Below, in pieces: positions 17,666 through 25,242 of a stretch of 64,000 nt of DNA. The translations under genes were made by a program, and so were the position numbers. The notes beneath the pieces were generated by a model. That model searched no databases. It worked only from the letters and a program-made list of their open reading frames with translations, and was not told where the DNA came from. The DNA comes from Proteobacteria bacterium UBA2363. Lineage in GTDB: Bacteria > Pseudomonadota > Gammaproteobacteria > Xanthomonadales > UBA2363. The stretch covers positions 19,593 through 83,592 of the forward strand of contig DDTN01000002.1 in NCBI GenBank assembly GCA_002344355.1, given 5' to 3'. Numbering within the stretch: position 1 is the first letter of the stretch; every line of letters starts with the position of its first letter.

Positions 17666-18217
17666 ATGGCCACCCTGCGTCCCACCGCGTTCGTCCTTGC
17701 CGCCCTCGCCGCGGTCGCCACCCTGGCCCCGGCCACGGGCCGGGCCCAGGTCGTCTACACCGCGACCCTGTCCGGCGCCGCCGAGATCCCGCCCAACGCC
17801 TCGACCGGCACCGGCACGGTCACGGTCAGCTTCGATCCGGCCAGCCTGGTGATGGTGGTTTCCACCAGCTTCGCCGGCCTCACCGCCGGCACCACGGCCG
17901 CCCACATCCATTGCTGCACCGCCACGCCCGGCGGCAGCAACATCGGCGTCGCCTCTCCCACCCCGAGCTTCCCCGGCTTCCCGGCCGGCGTTCAGGCGGG
18001 CAACTACAGCCAGGACTTCGACATGGACGCGCCCGGCAGCTACAACTCCGCCTTCCTTGCCATCCATCCCAACCTGGCGGCCGCACGCGCGGCCCTGGTC
18101 GACGCCATGGGCACCGGCCGCGCCTACTTCAACCTGCACACCAGCGCCTTCCCTGGCGGCGAACTGCGCGGCAACCTGTTCGAGCAGCCGATCTTCGCGG
18201 ACGGTTTCGGGTCCTGA
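17666..18217 (+). CDS. Exported CHRD-domain protein with an FADGF tail
   Basis: The 183-residue product has a signal peptide ending near GRAQ, followed by one CHRD domain. Typical elements are YTATLSGAAEIPPNASTGTG near the start, AAHIHCC in the middle and AYFNLHTSAFPGGELRGNL near the end. CHRD domains occur in BMP-antagonist chordins and in many bacterial exported proteins of unknown role. The last residues, QPIFADGFGS, form the same tail as on the multicopper oxidase. GGGAGG at 17655-17660 supports ATG 17666. It runs divergently from the dehydrogenase gene. Confidence 0.88.
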   Translation: MATLRPTAFVLAALAAVATLAPATGRAQVVYTATLSGAAEIPPNASTGTGTVTVSFDPASLVMVVSTSFAGLTAGTTAAHIHCCTATPGGSNIGVASPTPSFPGFPAGVQAGNYSQDFDMDAPGSYNSAFLAIHPNLAAARAALVDAMGTGRAYFNLHTSAFPGGELRGNLFEQPIFADGFGS

Positions 18218-18238
18218 CCCGCGCCGGCCGGGCGCGGG
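18218..18238. terminator. Hairpin between convergent genes
   Basis: CCCGCGCC at 18218-18225 pairs with GGCGCGGG at 18231-18238, starting immediately after the CHRD stop codon and facing the convergent gene that ends at 18253. Confidence 0.5.
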
Positions 18239-18252
18239 ACGACCCGGGCCCG

Positions 18253-19899
18253 TCAGTCGAAACCGTACGCGAACAGCCGGTCGCCGCGTGCCGGCCGGCC
18301 GCGCAGGACGACCTGGGCGGCACCGGGTACGCCGTCGACGTTGGCGCGCACCAGCAGCTCGCCCTGGCGGCTGGCCCAGCCGTCGATGCCCGGCGCGGGC
18401 GTGTCGAAGAAGTCGTCCCGGATCGCGGTGACCGCGCGCTGCTGCAGGCCGCCCGGCGTCGGCACGCGCACCAGGTCGCCGCCCGCCAGCACCGGCTCGG
18501 GCGCGGCGCCCGGGGCCAGACGCCAGACAGCCAGGGCGATCGGGTTGCTCACCTCGGCCAGCACCAGCACGGTGCCGTCGTCGAGCACCTGGGTGTAGGC
18601 GAAGCGGCGCCAGCTGCGCCCCGGGGCCGGCGCATAGGCGCCGGTGTCGCCGACGATGGCCAGCGGCTGCGGCGACTGCCCCGGCACGATCCGCCACAGG
18701 CCGCGCACCGAGGTGGTGCCGGCCGCGGGCCGGATCGTGGTGTTGAGCAGGGCGACGCCGCCGGCCGCCTGCAGGATCGGCGCGGTGCCCTGGTCGAAGC
18801 TGTAGGTGGTGTAGCCGGGGCCGAACTCGCCCTGGGTGCCGTTCAGCCACAGCGGCCGGTTGAGGCCGCCGGCGTGGTGGAAGCCGCCGATGAAGCTGCC
18901 GCCGGCGCCGGTGCCGCGTGCCCAGAAGAATGCGCTGCCGTCGTCGCCGACGCGGACGCTGCCAAACTCCGTGAACGTCGCGCCCGGGTCGGCCAGGCCC
19001 GGACCCTGGGCCCCCGACACGCCGCTCAGGGCCAACGCCGCCGGCGGCCCGTTGCAGATGCGGAACACCCCGAAGCGGTTGATGCCGCTGCCGGTGACGC
19101 GCCAGGCCGCGGCCACCAGCACCTCGCCCCGGCTGCCCGCCACCGGGAACTGGATGAGGCCGCCATTGGCCCCGGCGTGGAAGAAGGCGTTCGCCTCCGT
19201 GCCGGGCGACCAGGCCGGGTCGGTCGAGCCTTCCAGCAGGCAGCCGCGATTGCCGGTGCCCGGCACGTGCACGGTCAGGGCCTTCCAGCCGCCGGTCACG
19301 TCGGCCTGCAGCAGGGTGCGGCCATCCGGCAGCGCCCGGGCGTTCGGGTAGCTGCCGCTGCCGACGTTGCCGAAGCTGGTGAACTCGATGCCGGGCCCGA
19401 AGCCGGGCGCCAGCGCCCCGGACGTGGTCAGCCGGGCGATCTCGAGGTTGCGCTGGCCGTTCCAGGTCCACACGCCGAAGGTCGCGGCATCGGCCGGCTG
19501 GGTCGGGTCGCCGGCGCGGGCCCCGAACACCCGGTGCGGCCCGGCACCGGCGTCCTGGCGCCACCACAGGGCACGGAACGTGTGGCCGGCCTCGCCGCCG
19601 CTGCGCCCGGGACCGAGGGGGCCGGGGGCCTGCAACTGCGCGTAGGGCACCAGGCCGCCCGGCCGCTGCGCCCACAGCGACTGTTCGCTGCTGCTGGTCC
19701 AGCGGGTGAAGCCCAGGGCGCCATCGGCATCGCCCAGGCTGACCTCGCGCAGCTCGTAGGGGCCGGCGGCCGGCAGCAGGGTGGGCAGGACGAGCTCGGC
19801 GGCGCTGTTGGCCAGCACGACCTGCCAGGCCGGGTCGGCCGGTTGTGCCTGGATCGCCGGGGCGATGGCGGCGGCGAGGAACACGATTCGTCTGAGCAT
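18253..19899 (-). CDS. Exported beta-rich protein of unknown function with an LFAYGFD end
   Basis: This 548-residue product starts with a short signal (MLRRIVFLAAAIAPAIQAQ). The rest is glycine-, alanine- and tryptophan-rich with recurring units such as GDDGSAFFWARGTGAGGSF and DDGTVLVLAE, suggesting a propeller or beta-solenoid. I do not recognise the family with certainty; DUF7453-like proteins have similar units. It ends GDRLFAYGFD, a variant of the FADGF tail of its neighbours. ATG 19899 gives a proper signal peptide; the open frame continues upstream without coding character. A 17-bp motif lies 146 bases upstream. Confidence 0.75.
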   Translation of the reverse strand: MLRRIVFLAAAIAPAIQAQPADPAWQVVLANSAAELVLPTLLPAAGPYELREVSLGDADGALGFTRWTSSSEQSLWAQRPGGLVPYAQLQAPGPLGPGRSGGEAGHTFRALWWRQDAGAGPHRVFGARAGDPTQPADAATFGVWTWNGQRNLEIARLTTSGALAPGFGPGIEFTSFGNVGSGSYPNARALPDGRTLLQADVTGGWKALTVHVPGTGNRGCLLEGSTDPAWSPGTEANAFFHAGANGGLIQFPVAGSRGEVLVAAAWRVTGSGINRFGVFRICNGPPAALALSGVSGAQGPGLADPGATFTEFGSVRVGDDGSAFFWARGTGAGGSFIGGFHHAGGLNRPLWLNGTQGEFGPGYTTYSFDQGTAPILQAAGGVALLNTTIRPAAGTTSVRGLWRIVPGQSPQPLAIVGDTGAYAPAPGRSWRRFAYTQVLDDGTVLVLAEVSNPIALAVWRLAPGAAPEPVLAGGDLVRVPTPGGLQQRAVTAIRDDFFDTPAPGIDGWASRQGELLVRANVDGVPGAAQVVLRGRPARGDRLFAYGFD

Positions 19900-20045
19900 G
19901 GGACTTCTCGAAGCGGGAGGGGAGGTTGGCCGGGCGCCGGACCGGCCGGCGGGCGGCTGCCCCGCGGCGCGGGTCACGCGCCGGCCGGGCGTCCCGCAGC
20001 CTGGGCGAAACCGCCGCCGGCGTCGTCGCGGCGGGGCATCGGCGC

Positions 20046-20062
20046 GGTAACGGAACGGCATC
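20046..20062 (-). promoter_or_regulatory. 17-bp motif, copy 1
   Basis: GGTAACGGAACGGCATC on the plus strand, 146 bases upstream of the gene starting at 19899. An identical copy stands at nearly the same distance before the gene starting at 20983. Read towards the genes it is GATGCCGTTCCGTTACC and contains two CCGTT units. Confidence 0.55.
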
Positions 20063-20146
20063 GCCCGCAGCGGAACGCCGGCACCCGGCGCGGCCCGCTG
20101 TCGCGCCGGTGGGCGAAGGGCGGAGGGCGCCGGGGTCGGGCGCGGC

Positions 20147-20983
20147 TCAGAACCGGCGCAGCTCGACGGTGACCGACGGCCCGCCCGCGGTGGGGTCCTG
20201 GGGTCCGAACACGAGGGTCGCCCGGTCGGGCCCGGCCAGGGTCATCTGGAAACCCCAGACGTCGCCGACCAGGCGCGTGGCGGGTCGCGCCGGGAGCGCG
20301 CAGGCCGGCCAGGGCAGCAGGCCGCAGTTCCAGGGCGCGCCCTCGACGACCACCAGGACGCCGGCCAGGCGGTCCGGCCGCTGCCAGCGGGCCTCGGTGA
20401 GCAGGTACCAGGTGGGGCTGCCCGCCGGCGAGAAGTTCAGCCAGTAGCCCCAGACCTGGTCGCGATCGCCGCCGCGGTCGTGGAACAGGAACAGGCCCGA
20501 GCCCGGGATGCCGGGATCCGCCCAGCCGCCGGCGACGCCGTAGGCGCCGACCGCATGGCCGCCCGCGTCGGCCGGCTGCACGGCCAGGGCATGCTGGCTC
20601 AGCCAGTCGCCGCCGACCTCGACCACCACCACCTCCGCCACCCCGGCGAGCGTCTCGTCGAACCGGACGCCCGGCACCCCGATCCGGAACGGCGTCAGGG
20701 CCTGCGGACAGACCCGGTTGTCGATGGCCTCCACCTCAAGGTGCAGGGCGCGGCGCAGGCCGCTGCCGGCGAACGCGGCCAGCCGCGGCAGGCAACCGTC
20801 GCGCCAGACGCCGCGCAGCTCCAGGTCCTGGGTGGCCCCGGCCACCACGCTGCCGGCCAGACTGCCGTCCGGCTGCGGCACGCCCAGGGCGAACAGCGGC
20901 TCGGCGGCGGCGGCCGGCAGGGCCAGCAGGGCCGCCAGGGGGAACAGGGCGGCCCGGAAGCGATGGAGGGCGGATGCGCGCAT
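20147..20983 (-). CDS. Exported protein of unknown function
   Basis: The 278-residue product has a signal peptide (FRAALFPLAALLALPAAAA). A central block, PGSGLFLFHDRGGDRDQVWG with YWLNFSPAGSPTWYLL, resembles repeats in exported proteins of this order, where a glycine-rich SG-GF stretch is followed by WFTYD-type strands. Several cysteines (CLPRL, RVCPQ, NCGLLPWPAC) could form disulfides outside the cytoplasm. It has no FADGF tail. AGGA precedes ATG 20983 by six bases. The upstream 17-bp motif is shared with the next gene in the same direction, so the two are probably co-regulated. Confidence 0.75.
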   Translation of the reverse strand: MRASALHRFRAALFPLAALLALPAAAAEPLFALGVPQPDGSLAGSVVAGATQDLELRGVWRDGCLPRLAAFAGSGLRRALHLEVEAIDNRVCPQALTPFRIGVPGVRFDETLAGVAEVVVVEVGGDWLSQHALAVQPADAGGHAVGAYGVAGGWADPGIPGSGLFLFHDRGGDRDQVWGYWLNFSPAGSPTWYLLTEARWQRPDRLAGVLVVVEGAPWNCGLLPWPACALPARPATRLVGDVWGFQMTLAGPDRATLVFGPQDPTAGGPSVTVELRRF

Positions 20984-21126
20984 GAGGATTCCTGGATCGA
21001 TCGGGTGGACGGAGCGCCGCGGGACACGTCCGGGGGGGGCGCCCAGGGGAAGACGGTCCGGATCCCGGGATGCCCGCGGCATGGCGGCCACCCTAGGGCG
21101 GTGGTCGCCGGGAATCTCCCCGTGCG

Positions 21127-21143
21127 GGTAACGGAACGGCATC
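21127..21143 (-). promoter_or_regulatory. 17-bp motif, copy 2
   Basis: Identical to the motif at 20046-20062 and placed 143 bases before the start at 20983. It lies between that gene and the stop codon of the DNA-binding kinase gene. It is a possible operator or activator site. Confidence 0.55.
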
Positions 21144-21195
21144 CGCCGGGGGCCGGCGACCGTCCGCCCGGACCGGTCGGACCGCCGGGGCCGGG

Positions 21196-23973
21196 TCAGC
21201 GTGCCGGCGCGGCGGCGGTGCCCGGGAGATCGGCCTGCGCACGGCGGGCCATCGCCACCAGTCGGCTCGGGGCGAAGCCCGCGGCGTCCGCCAGCGCCGG
21301 CAGGGACGCATCGAGCAGCTGCCGGCCCCGGCGCGCGTCGCCCTCCAGCAGCGCCAGCAGGCCTTCCTGCACCGCCACCGCCTCGGCCCAGGCGCCGGTG
21401 GCGCGCGCCTTCTCCAGCTGCGCCGGCTGCAGGCGCTGCAGCAGCGCGCGGGCGGTGCCGGCATCGCCCATGTCCAGGGCGGCGCCGATGCGGAAATACA
21501 GCACGTCGTGAACCTGCGGCGAGTCCTGCCCTGCGGCGGCCTGCAGACCTTCCAGCGCCCTGTCCAGAACCTCGGCTGCCGCGGCCGCATCGCCGGCCTC
21601 GTGGAGCGTGCGGCCGAGGTTGGACAGGCTGACCAGGGTCAGGGTGTGCCCTTCGCCCAGCGTCGCCTGCATGCGCGCATGCACCTCCCGGGCCAGCGGC
21701 AGGGCGCGTTCCCAGGCGCCCTGCCGGAAGTGCACGCCGAGCAGTTCGCCGAGCAGGCCGAGCACCTGGCTGTGGTCCTCGCCGAAGCGCTCGGCGATCA
21801 CCGGGCGCGCTTCCGTCAACAGGGCCTCGGCACGGGCCGGATCGCCACCCAGGCTCACCGCCCGCGCCACCCGCAGCTGGGCCAGCGCGCGCAGGCTGGC
21901 GTGGTCGCCCGGCCGCTGCGCCAGGTCGGCCATGAACGCCTCGAAGCGGGCGATCGCCTGCCCTGCCTGGCCGCCGAAGGAGAGCGCGTAGATCAGGTCC
22001 AGCACCAGGCTGTCGCGCTGGGCACCGCCTTGCGGCCAGATCGCGTCATGCGCCGCCAGCGCCCGTTCCAGCACCGGCGCCGCCTCCGCCAGCGCGCCGG
22101 TGGCCATCAGGACGCTGGCCTGCGCCGAGGCCGCATGGAAGGCGCGCCAGTCCGGGGACTCGCCCGCCCGCGGACGCCCCTCGAGCGCCGCCAGCTCCGC
22201 CCCGGCCTCGTCGAGGCGCCCGAGCCGGGTCAGCAGCTTGACCCGCATCGCCCGTGCGCGCACGGCGTCGGCCGCCGACTCCGCACCGGCCCCGTCGAAG
22301 ACCTGCAAGGCTCGCTCGGTCTCGGCCAGCGCCTCCGGCCACAGGTCCAGGGTATTGAACAGGGTCGCGAAGCTGAGCCGCAGCCGGGCGCCGCTGAGCG
22401 GCTGGTCGGCGAAGCGCAGCGCGAGGCGGTCGCGCGCCGACAGCAGGACGTCGCGGAACGGCACCTGCGCGCCCTGGCCGGCGAACAGCGGATTGGCCCG
22501 GCTGACCAGGTCCTCCTCCAGGAAGCGCAGCATGGCGTTGGCGCGCTGCAGCTGGACCAGCGCCTGGCCGCGCGCCGCATCGGTGCGCTGCTGCAGGCCC
22601 AGCACCAGCAGCAGCGCCAGGACCAGCACGGCCAGCGAGGCGACCACCCAGGGCCGGCGCGCACGGCTGCGCGCCAGCGCCTCGCGGGCGCTGGCGATGT
22701 CGCGCTCGACGGCCTGCGCGCGCAGGTTCGCGGCGCGCCGCGCATCCAGCGCGCGCAGGGATCCGGCCAGCTCGGCGGCATTGCTGTGGCGCTCGCCCGG
22801 GCGGCCGTCGGTGGCGCGGCGGATGTCCTCGCACAGCAGCGGATCGCCGATGTCGCGCTCCCAGCCCGAGGCCATCGGCCTGCGCACGTCGCCGGCCAGC
22901 ACCTGGAACAGCAGCACCCCCAGCGCATAGACGTCGCTGCGGGTGGTCGAGGGCTGGCCGCCCAGCACCTCCGGCGCGGCGTAGTGCAAGGTTCCCGAAC
23001 CCAGTTCGCTGCCGACGTTGTCGGTCAGGGTCAGGCCCTGGCCGGTGACGCCCAGCCGGTCCAGGCGGTCGGGCTCGGCAAGGCGGCCGATGCCGAAGTC
23101 GGACAGGCGGACCCGCCACTCGCCGGGTCCGCCCTCGACCAGGATGTTGGCCGGCTTGATGTCCTTGTGCAGGACGCCGGCGGCATGGGCGATGGCGACG
23201 GCGTCGGCGATCGCCAGGAACAGGTCAAGCCGCTGCCGGCGGTCGATGCCCGCCAGGTGCCGGCCGGCCCACTCGGCCAGGCTTTCTCCGGCCCATGCCA
23301 GTTCCAGGAAGTACGGCGGCGCCTCGAAGCGCCAGTCGATCAGTTCGACGAAGCAGCCGGCGTCGCCGGCGGCGGCGTCCAGCACCCGCAACAACGTCGC
23401 CTCGCGCTTGAGCTGGCGGATGCCCTCGCTGGCCAGGGCGAACTTGTAGACCCGGCGCTCGCGGGTCTTGGCATGCCCGGCGAGCCAGACCTCGCTGCCG
23501 CTGCGCGCGGCCAGGGCCTCGCGCAGCAGGAAGTTCTCGCGGCCGGGCACCGGCTGCCCCGGGGCCAGCGCGAGTTCGATGCGGTGGCCGGTTCCCACCG
23601 GCTGACGCGATACCGGGCCGACCAGGCGGTAGCCGACGCGCGCCTGGGTGACGATCTGCGCGGCATTGTCCTCGCCCAGGGCGCGCCGCAACTTGGCGAC
23701 GGCATTGGCCAGCACCTTCTCGACGGTCACCCGCCCGGCCCAGACCGTGTCCAGCAGCTCGTCCTTGCCGACCACCTCGCCGGCCCGACCCAGCAGGCAG
23801 GCCAGCACCTCCAGCGCGCGCCGCTCGACCTCGACCGGCAGGCCGGCGACGCGCAGCTCGAAGCGCGCCTCGTCGAACTCCGCGCTGCCGAAGCGGTAGC
23901 TGAAGCGTGGCGCCGGCGGCGCGCCGGCGTCGTTTCCGGCCGGCTGTGCCGCACCGCCCATCGGTCTGCTCAT
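21196..23973 (-). CDS. Membrane protein with winged-helix DNA-binding domain, Ser/Thr kinase and TPR region
   Basis: The 925 residues hold an OmpR-type winged helix (about 24-117, with ALEVLACLLGRAGEVVGKDE and KLRRALGEDN). A protein-kinase domain follows (about 140-410) with K177, the catalytic HKDIKPAN at 269-276, DFG at 292-294 and APE at 333-335. One membrane span is at about 441-460, and the remainder is alpha-helical repeats of TPR type. The first two domains should face the cytoplasm and the repeats the periplasm. It could sense an envelope signal and both phosphorylate partners and bind DNA. AAGG seven bases before ATG 23973 supports this start. Confidence 0.88.
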   Translation of the reverse strand: MSRPMGGAAQPAGNDAGAPPAPRFSYRFGSAEFDEARFELRVAGLPVEVERRALEVLACLLGRAGEVVGKDELLDTVWAGRVTVEKVLANAVAKLRRALGEDNAAQIVTQARVGYRLVGPVSRQPVGTGHRIELALAPGQPVPGRENFLLREALAARSGSEVWLAGHAKTRERRVYKFALASEGIRQLKREATLLRVLDAAAGDAGCFVELIDWRFEAPPYFLELAWAGESLAEWAGRHLAGIDRRQRLDLFLAIADAVAIAHAAGVLHKDIKPANILVEGGPGEWRVRLSDFGIGRLAEPDRLDRLGVTGQGLTLTDNVGSELGSGTLHYAAPEVLGGQPSTTRSDVYALGVLLFQVLAGDVRRPMASGWERDIGDPLLCEDIRRATDGRPGERHSNAAELAGSLRALDARRAANLRAQAVERDIASAREALARSRARRPWVVASLAVLVLALLLVLGLQQRTDAARGQALVQLQRANAMLRFLEEDLVSRANPLFAGQGAQVPFRDVLLSARDRLALRFADQPLSGARLRLSFATLFNTLDLWPEALAETERALQVFDGAGAESAADAVRARAMRVKLLTRLGRLDEAGAELAALEGRPRAGESPDWRAFHAASAQASVLMATGALAEAAPVLERALAAHDAIWPQGGAQRDSLVLDLIYALSFGGQAGQAIARFEAFMADLAQRPGDHASLRALAQLRVARAVSLGGDPARAEALLTEARPVIAERFGEDHSQVLGLLGELLGVHFRQGAWERALPLAREVHARMQATLGEGHTLTLVSLSNLGRTLHEAGDAAAAAEVLDRALEGLQAAAGQDSPQVHDVLYFRIGAALDMGDAGTARALLQRLQPAQLEKARATGAWAEAVAVQEGLLALLEGDARRGRQLLDASLPALADAAGFAPSRLVAMARRAQADLPGTAAAPAR

Positions 23974-24129
23974 GATTGCCCTTGCGATCGTGCGGGTGCG
24001 TCCTGCCCGGGGCGGACGCCTCGTCGGGCGCGCGCCGCGGTCCCGGCGGCCTGACCACGATGCGCATCGTAGCAACCGCCGGCAAGGGCGCCGCACACCC
24101 GGATGCACCGACCCCGGTCCGGGCTCGGC

Positions 24130-25065
24130 TCAGTCGCCGCCAACGCCGGTCAGCGAGGCGCTGAGCGCCAGCAGCCGCTGCTGCGCGGCGCGGTCGCCGG
24201 CCTGGGCGTGCGGCGTCGCCGGCGCCCCGTGGCGGTAGTAGCGGCCGATCTGCAGCGTCGCCGCATCGGCCAGCGCCAGCACGTGGTCGCGGCCCTCCGC
24301 GATGCTGGCCTCCGGCGTCGCGCCCAGGCCGCGCACCATGGTGGTGTCCATGCGGGTCGCCGGGTGCAGGGCGATCATGGCGATGCCGTCTTCGGCGAAG
24401 CCCGGGGCCAGCGCGGCGGTCATGGTGATCTGCGCCAGCTTGCTCTGGCCGTAGCCGCGGCGGTGGGCGTCCGGTCGCGCCAGCATCACGTCGTCGAAGT
24501 CGATCGGATGCGCGCTGCCGGAGGCGACGTTGAGCACCCGCGACGGCGCCGCCGCGGCCAGCGCCGGGCGCAGGCGATGCACCAGCACCCAGCCGGCCAG
24601 GTAGTTCACCGCGAACTGCAGCTCATGGCCGTCGGCGCTGGTCCGGCGGCCGGCGTCGGCCGGCAGCGCGATGCCGGCGTTGTTGACCAGCAGGTCCAGG
24701 CGCGGCGCCCGCGCCAGCACCTGGTCGGCGAAGGCATCGACTGCTGCCAGCGAGGCGAAGTCGGCGGCAATGAATTCGGCCGAGCCCCGCCCGTCGGCGG
24801 CGATCCGCGCCACCACCGCCGCCCCGCGCTCCCGGTTGCGTCCGTGCACGATCACGTGCGCGCCGCGGGCGGCCAGGGCCAGCGCCACGTCCCGGCCCAG
24901 GCCATCGGTGGAGCCGGTGACCAGCACCGTGCGGCCGGTCCAGGACACGGCGCCGTCCGCCGTTGCGGAAGCAGACGCAACGCCCGTCATCAGCACGGCC
25001 AGAACGAGGGCGCAGGCCAGAAGGCGCAGGCGGGCGGGACTGGCGTGGCGGGTGCGCGGGGTCAT
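24130..25065 (-). CDS. Short-chain dehydrogenase with an N-terminal signal peptide (copy 2)
   Basis: The 311-residue paralogue of the gene at 16636-17538 is nearly identical over long stretches such as DGHELQFAVNYLAGW and LVHRLRPALAAAAPSRV, and both end LTGVGGD. The TGSTDGLG, NNAG, NVASGS and YGQSK motifs are intact. It too has a hydrophobic signal (RLLACALVLAVLMTGVASA). AAGGAA precedes ATG 25065. It is separated from copy 1 by the CHRD, two exported-protein and kinase genes, so duplication was followed by insertion of other genes or by rearrangement. Function unknown. Confidence 0.85.
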   Translation of the reverse strand: MTPRTRHASPARLRLLACALVLAVLMTGVASASATADGAVSWTGRTVLVTGSTDGLGRDVALALAARGAHVIVHGRNRERGAAVVARIAADGRGSAEFIAADFASLAAVDAFADQVLARAPRLDLLVNNAGIALPADAGRRTSADGHELQFAVNYLAGWVLVHRLRPALAAAAPSRVLNVASGSAHPIDFDDVMLARPDAHRRGYGQSKLAQITMTAALAPGFAEDGIAMIALHPATRMDTTMVRGLGATPEASIAEGRDHVLALADAATLQIGRYYRHGAPATPHAQAGDRAAQQRLLALSASLTGVGGD

Positions 25066-25242
25066 CGGGGGCTTCCTTGAATGCCGTTCACCGGCACCCA
25101 GGGGTGCCTGCCGGCGGGCGGCAAGCATAGGGTCCCGGCGCCCCGGGAGGCTCGCGCCCGGCGCGACGGGTTCAGGCGCCGGTCGGCCGCGCCGCGGCCC
25201 GGTTCAGGGGCGCGGACGCGGCCTTGCGCAGACGACCGGGCC

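Noticed and set aside
24130..25065. Recent recombination duplicate formed by an insertion sequence with the gene at 16636
   Set aside because: The copies are clearly paralogous but differ throughout, and no insertion sequence flanks either one.
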